DNA from: Bryobacterales bacterium
GTDB taxonomy: Bacteria; Acidobacteriota; Terriglobia; Bryobacterales; Bryobacteraceae
Length of the DNA stretch: 9,568 nt
Direction: 5' to 3'
Assembly (NCBI GenBank): GCA_003142355.1
Contig: PLMF01000255.1
Location: 1-9,568 of the forward strand
The first letter of the stretch is position 1; each line of letters starts with the position of its first letter. Shown here piece after piece: positions 5,852-9,568 of this stretch. Below the pieces are notes generated by a model that was given only the letters and a program-made list of their open reading frames with translations, did no database searches and was not told where the DNA came from. Both the position numbers and the translations under genes were made by a program.

Positions 5852-8470
5852 ATGCCGCTTTCTGCCGGCGACAAACTCGGCCCTTATGAGATCCTGTCGC
5901 CCCTCGGCGCGGGCGGGATGGGCGAGGTGTATCGCGCCCGCGACATCCGTCTCGATCGCGTGGTTGCGGTGAAGGTACTGCCCGCCGGCAAGGTCGCCGA
6001 TCCGGATCGAAAGCGTCGTTTCATCCAGGAAGCCAAAGCCGCCTCCGCCCTGAATCACCCCAACATCATCACCATTCACGACATTGCCGAGGAGCACGGC
6101 ACGCAGTTCATCGTCATGGAGTATGTCCCCGGCAAGGCGCTCGACCAGTTGATCCCGCGCAGGGGACTGCCCACCGCCGAGACCCTGAAGTACGCCATCC
6201 AGATCGCCGATGCCCTAGCCAAGGCGCATGCAGCCGGTATCGTGCATCGGGACTTGAAGCCGGCCAACATCATGGTCACCGATGAGGGCCAGGTCAAGTT
6301 GCTCGACTTCGGACTGGCCAAGCTCACCGAGGCGCCCATCGGCGCCGAAGATGCCACCTTGACGGTGCGAGATCAAACCGAAGTGGGCGCCGTCGTGGGC
6401 ACGATCTCCTATATGTCGCCCGAGCAGGCCGAGGGCAAACCGGTGGACGCCCGCTCCGACATCTTCAGCTTCGGCGGCGTTCTCTACGAAATGCTCACCG
6501 GGCAGAAGGCGTTTCATGGCGATTCCAGGGTATCCACGCTGGCGGCCATCCTGACTCGGGAGCCAAGGCCGCTTAGCCAGGCGGGCCTGGACGTGCCGCC
6601 GGAACTCGAAAAGTTGATTGCCCGCTGCCTGCGCAAGGACCGGGAACGGCGCCTGCAGCATGCCGCCGACTTGAAAGTAGCGCTGCTCGATCTGAAGGAG
6701 GAGTCCGACTCGGGGACGCTGGCCGGCGCTCCGGCGAAGGGACGCCAGACGACACGCCGCTGGTGGACGTGGGCCGCGGTTTTGGCAGGAGTGGCATTGC
6801 TGGCGGCAGCCGGCTGGCTGGTCATCGCGCGCGGCGGGAGCAACCAGACGCCGTTCACGGTGAAACCGATCACCAGCTATCCGGGGGCAACCCAGTTTCC
6901 GACGTTTTCGCCTGACGGCAGCCAGGTGGCGTTCTCCTGGAACGGAGAGAAGGAGGACAACCGCAACATCTATGTGAAGCTGGTGGATTCGGGAGCGCCC
7001 CTGCGCCTGACCACCAATCCGGCTGGGGACAATTGGCCCGCCTGGTCCCCCGATGGTCGGCAGATCGCTTTTCTGCGGGCGTCGGGCGACGCGGCCCAGG
7101 AGCTTCTGCTGATCTCGCCCCTGGGCGGTGTCGAGAGGAAGCTGGCCGACCTCAGCCGGGGAGTGAATGCCAACTGGTGGTCTGCACCGGCATGGACTCC
7201 GGACAGTAAGTTCCTGGCCGTGCGGGACGATACCGCAATCGTTCTCGTCTCGGTCGAGGGTGGCGAAAAGCGGAAGTTGACTTCTCCCCCTGCCGGCTGG
7301 GTCGGCGATTACATGGCGGCCATCTCCCCGGACGGCCGGACACTCGCTTTCTCCCGGGTTCGGAACGGCCCCACGGCGGATATTTTTGTGGCGCCTCTCT
7401 CCGATGGGGCAATGTCCCGTCAACTCACGCACGATAATCGGGAAATTTCCGGTTTGGCGTGGACACCCGATGGCAAGGAGATCATTTTCTCTTCGAGCCG
7501 GGCTGGAGACGCAGCTCTCTGGCGGATTTCAGCTTCGGGCGGCACACCGGAGCGGCTGCCGGCGGTGGGCGCCGATGCCATCCAACCTGCCATCGCCCGG
7601 CAGGGCCGGCGGGCGGCTTTCGTGCGCGCCACCATGCGGACCAGTTTCTGGCGGCTGGATCTCAGCCCGGAAGGACTCCACCGTCCTCCCACACAATTGG
7701 TGACGTCCTCCCGGTACGACGGCGATCCCATGCTTTCTCCGGATGGCCGGCACATCGCATTCGAGTCGGATCGATCCGGAACTGAAGAGGTGTGGGTGTG
7801 CGACAGCCAGGGCGCCAACGCCGTTCAGTTGACCTCCCTGGGATTCGCGCGTAATCCTTATTGGTCGTCGGATAGCGGGAACATCGTTTTCGAAGGCCGC
7901 CCGGGAGATCGCAATCTGATTTTCGTGATCGCGGCCGGGGGTGGAACACCGCGCCAGCTCGGCTCCGAGGAAGGCCACAATCCGTCCTGGTCCAGGGACG
8001 GACGCTGGATTTACTTCTACGCGAGGCGTGTAGGGACCATCCAAACGTGGAAGATTCCCGCCCAGGGAGGCAAGGAAATTCAGTTGACGAAACACGGAGG
8101 TGGCGCGGGCATCGAATCCATGGACGGCAAGTATTTTTATTACCACATGGCAGGGGCCCAAGAACTCTGGAAGGTCCCGGTCGACGGCGGTGAGGAAGCT
8201 CTGGTGACGAGGGAGAAACCAAACTTTATGAACTACTGGGCGCTGGGGAACCAGGGTTTATATTTCGTCGAGCCCAGAGTAGCGGAGCATAAGACGATCC
8301 TGAAATTGTTCCGCTTTGAGACGGGCCAAAGCAGCCCGGTCGCGGTGCTCGATGAGCCGTTTCCCGGATCGCGTAGTCGATTGAGTCTTCCTGCCGACGG
8401 CCGCTGGCTGCTCTACGATCAGGTGGACCGTAGCGAATCCGACATCATGCTGATCGAAAACTTTCGCTGA
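5852..8470 (+). CDS. Transmembrane Ser/Thr protein kinase with C-terminal TolB/PD40-type beta-propeller
   Basis: An 872-aa PknB-like Hanks-type kinase anchored in the inner membrane. The kinase domain is at ~12-275: glycine loop LGAGGMGEVY (18-27), VAVK with K41, helix C E60, catalytic HRDLKPAN (132-139), DFG (152-154), SPE in place of APE (189-191), and DARSDIFSFG. All catalytic residues are present, so it should be active. A basic stretch (TTRR) precedes one transmembrane helix at ~304-326. The outer part (~340-872) contains repeated SPDG/TPDG/S-D-G turns (for example 353-356, 399-402, 448-451, 492-495, 538-541, 629-632), typical of PD40/TolB propeller blades. It is predicted to sense a ligand or protein outside and phosphorylate targets inside. 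There is no clear Shine-Dalgarno. A TAAAAT hexamer (5830-5835) overlapping the palindrome CTTGATCAAG (5820-5829) might be a -10 region. The kinase sits between the two copies of the duplicated sigma-54 module. Confidence 0.95.
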   Translation: MPLSAGDKLGPYEILSPLGAGGMGEVYRARDIRLDRVVAVKVLPAGKVADPDRKRRFIQEAKAASALNHPNIITIHDIAEEHGTQFIVMEYVPGKALDQLIPRRGLPTAETLKYAIQIADALAKAHAAGIVHRDLKPANIMVTDEGQVKLLDFGLAKLTEAPIGAEDATLTVRDQTEVGAVVGTISYMSPEQAEGKPVDARSDIFSFGGVLYEMLTGQKAFHGDSRVSTLAAILTREPRPLSQAGLDVPPELEKLIARCLRKDRERRLQHAADLKVALLDLKEESDSGTLAGAPAKGRQTTRRWWTWAAVLAGVALLAAAGWLVIARGGSNQTPFTVKPITSYPGATQFPTFSPDGSQVAFSWNGEKEDNRNIYVKLVDSGAPLRLTTNPAGDNWPAWSPDGRQIAFLRASGDAAQELLLISPLGGVERKLADLSRGVNANWWSAPAWTPDSKFLAVRDDTAIVLVSVEGGEKRKLTSPPAGWVGDYMAAISPDGRTLAFSRVRNGPTADIFVAPLSDGAMSRQLTHDNREISGLAWTPDGKEIIFSSSRAGDAALWRISASGGTPERLPAVGADAIQPAIARQGRRAAFVRATMRTSFWRLDLSPEGLHRPPTQLVTSSRYDGDPMLSPDGRHIAFESDRSGTEEVWVCDSQGANAVQLTSLGFARNPYWSSDSGNIVFEGRPGDRNLIFVIAAGGGTPRQLGSEEGHNPSWSRDGRWIYFYARRVGTIQTWKIPAQGGKEIQLTKHGGGAGIESMDGKYFYYHMAGAQELWKVPVDGGEEALVTREKPNFMNYWALGNQGLYFVEPRVAEHKTILKLFRFETGQSSPVAVLDEPFPGSRSRLSLPADGRWLLYDQVDRSESDIMLIENFR

Positions 8471-8528
8471 GAGTAGCCCCGTATGCCGCGCTTTCCGCCG
8501 GCCCGCCCAGATCGGCGCAGTCGGGATC

Positions 8529-8559
8529 GCATTCCATTGACGAAGGTCCCCACGCCGGT
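8529..8559 (-). pseudogene. 31-bp relic of the sigma-54 activator gene's FHA coding region
   Basis: This stretch matches 4818-4848, inside the activator gene where it encodes the FHA segment around GTFVNGMRI, with one mismatch. It is in the same orientation relative to the adjoining control region. In the original locus about 200 bp, including the activator's start codon, separate it from the GTTTAGCAGG string at 5048; here the two are joined directly at a shared GT. It is best read as the remains of a duplicated activator gene after deletion. The match is short, but its position and orientation make chance unlikely. Confidence 0.75.
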
Positions 8560-8581
8560 TTAGCAGGCAGGGAAGAGTGCT

Positions 8582-8623
8582 GGTGAACTTTGCGGTTCAC
8601 CGCGGTGAACCGTTCGGTTCACA
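8582..8623. promoter_or_regulatory. Tandem upstream activator sites (UAS) of secreted protein gene B
   Basis: Two dyads, GGTGAAC-N6-GTTCACC (8582-8601) and GGTGAAC-N6-GTTCACA (8604-8623), have the same 22-bp centre-to-centre spacing as in copy A. The half-sites are almost unchanged while the first N6 centre differs almost completely (CTTTCT in A, TTTGCG in B), as expected for selection on protein contacts. Distances to the predicted transcription start are identical to those in copy A. Confidence 0.85.
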
Positions 8624-8654
8624 AATGGCGGAAATCCACGTCGCAGGAACGAGT

Positions 8655-8667
8655 TCTCAACGCTTTA
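8655..8667 (+). promoter_or_regulatory. Candidate IHF-type bending site, copy B
   Basis: TCTCAA-N4-TTA is preserved at the same offset as in copy A, although a base within N4 has changed. It has one mismatch to WATCAA-N4-TTR. Tentative. Confidence 0.45.
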
Positions 8668-8682
8668 CGAACGCCGGCGCCG

Positions 8683-8697
8683 TGGCACGTCAGTTGC
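8683..8697 (+). promoter_or_regulatory. Sigma-54 (-24/-12) promoter of secreted protein gene B
   Basis: TGGCACG-N4-TTGC is an exact core match, with one base of the N4 changed relative to copy A. The predicted start is near 8709, again giving a 43-nt leader before the ATG at 8752. Confidence 0.9.
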
Positions 8698-8736
8698 CTT
8701 ATATCCGTGCGTATCGGGAACGCAGCAGCGAACCCG

Positions 8737-8743
8737 AAGGAGG
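8737..8743 (+). promoter_or_regulatory. Strong Shine-Dalgarno of gene B
   Basis: AAGGAGG, eight bases before the ATG at 8752. It decides that start over an upstream in-frame ATG at 8590, which would place coding sequence across the sigma-54 promoter. Confidence 0.9.
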
Positions 8744-8751
8744 GCATAACG

Positions 8752-9174
8752 ATGAAGAAACTGACGACGAAACTGATGATTGCGACGGCCGCCCTGGTGG
8801 TTGCGGCCGGGGCCGCTTCGGCACAGACCATGACAGCCTCGATTCCGTTCGAGTTCCGCGCGCGGAACCAGGTGATGACGCCGGGAACATACCGGCTCGA
8901 GAACCTGGGCACCGTCACACCGATCTTCCGGCTCTTGAACGTGACCTCAGGCGGGTCGGCAACGCTGTTGCCGCAGGCTCCGGTCGATCCGCGGAAGGGA
9001 TGGGCAGAGGGGAACGCGAAGCTGGTGTTCGCGTGCACCAGCGGCAGTTGCGCGCTGGCCGAGGTTTGGGACGGATCTGGCAGCCATGCCTACACTTTCC
9101 ATGGTCCCAAACTGGGCAAGGACGAAACCGCGGTTCTGAGGGAGATCCCGCTGCAACGGGACAAGGGCGAGTAG
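8752..9174 (+). CDS. Small secreted protein, copy B (paralogue of copy A)
   Basis: A 140-aa exported protein, paralogous to the one at 5242-5673 (111 of 143 aligned positions identical by my hand alignment, three gap residues). Residues 1-24 form the Sec signal peptide, with cleavage expected at ASA before QTM. The mature part keeps IPFEFRARNQVM, PGTYRLENL, PIFRLLNV, the FACTSGSC segment (C95, C100), KLGKDE and VLREIPLQ. The main differences are a two-residue shortening in the loop after ENL, a one-residue loss near WAEG, and scattered surface-type changes such as G37R and L39Q. The frame is intact and most nucleotide changes respect it, so both copies are probably functional. It has its own dyads, IHF-type site and sigma-54 promoter, and ends in the same hairpin. 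No regulator gene survives next to this copy, so it would have to be controlled in trans by the activator at 3301-5031. Function unknown. Confidence 0.87.
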   Translation: MKKLTTKLMIATAALVVAAGAASAQTMTASIPFEFRARNQVMTPGTYRLENLGTVTPIFRLLNVTSGGSATLLPQAPVDPRKGWAEGNAKLVFACTSGSCALAEVWDGSGSHAYTFHGPKLGKDETAVLREIPLQRDKGE

Positions 9175-9207
9175 CCGTCCGCGCAGGGCAACATCGGAGG
9201 GGCCACC

Positions 9208-9241
9208 ATGCGGCGCCAGCCGGAAACGGCTGGCGCCGCAT
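9208..9241 (+). terminator. Perfect 15-bp hairpin with GAAA tetraloop after gene B
   Basis: Arms at 9208-9222 and 9227-9241 pair perfectly around GAAA (9223-9226), and the structure begins 33 bases after the stop codon. No U-tract follows, so it may terminate transcription by a U-independent route, protect the 3' end, or insulate mreB from the sigma-54 transcript. The copy A counterpart has two wobbles and one mismatch but keeps the same loop. Confidence 0.65.
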
Positions 9242-9281
9242 TCGTGTGTGGGGCGCTATCAGACATGGACGGGCCGTCTAA

Positions 9282-9568
<287 letters not shown>

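Larger units (their letters stand above)
8558..9241 (+). repeat. Duplicated module, copy B
   Basis: This is the paralogous segment of 5048-5740, in direct orientation and about 3.5 kb away, with the kinase gene between them. No transposase or terminal inverted repeats are visible at the edges, so ordinary segmental duplication is more likely than transposition. Confidence 0.88.

Noticed and set aside
6215..7432. 405-codon open frame on the minus strand inside the kinase gene
   Set aside because: It is a shadow of a high-GC coding region. The plus-strand kinase and propeller motifs are unambiguous.
5048..9241. Composite transposon made of the two direct repeats around the kinase gene
   Set aside because: The repeats contain no transposase and no terminal inverted repeats or target-site duplications are visible; segmental duplication explains the data.

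Overview
The window looks like a chromosomal segment of an Acidobacteriota member, with a Bryobacter/Solibacter-like type as my best guess. The reasons are high GC, a Ser/Thr kinase fused to a TolB/PD40-type propeller, small secreted proteins with an IPFEFRA-type motif, and a secreted GTWEGTLD-like domain protein. This assignment rests on family knowledge only, not on a database search.

Layout from left to right. Positions 1-1674 (+) hold the C-terminal 557 codons of cobalamin-dependent methionine synthase (MetH). Convergent to it, three genes lie on the minus strand: a small secreted beta-rich protein (1750-2151), a secreted TIMP/netrin-like plus carboxypeptidase-regulatory-like protein (2418-3281) and an FHA-GAF-AAA+-Fis sigma-54 activator (3301-5031). 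The last two are 19 bp apart and are probably cotranscribed, activator first. Divergent from the activator is a small secreted protein gene, copy A (5242-5673, +). It is followed by an 872-aa transmembrane Ser/Thr kinase with a propeller (5852-8470, +), the paralogous secreted protein gene copy B (8752-9174, +), and the first 71 codons of mreB (9354 to the window end, +).

The most interesting signal is regulatory. Both secreted-protein genes have the same complete sigma-54 promoter module: two tandem 20-bp dyads (GGTGAAC-N6-GTTCACC), a near-consensus IHF-type site, a textbook -24/-12 element (TGGCACG-N4-TTGC), a 43-nt predicted leader and a strong Shine-Dalgarno. All spacings are identical in the two copies. 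The dyad arms are conserved while the N6 centres differ. The sigma-54 activator gene is divergent from copy A and its start codon lies about 40 bp from the dyads, so it is the obvious candidate to bind them and may also regulate itself.

The window also records how the module was duplicated. Upstream of copy B lies a 31-bp relic of the activator gene's own N-terminal coding region, joined directly to the duplicated control region by a deletion of about 200 bp. The duplicated unit therefore once included at least the start of the regulator gene. Both copies end in a conserved GAAA-capped hairpin.
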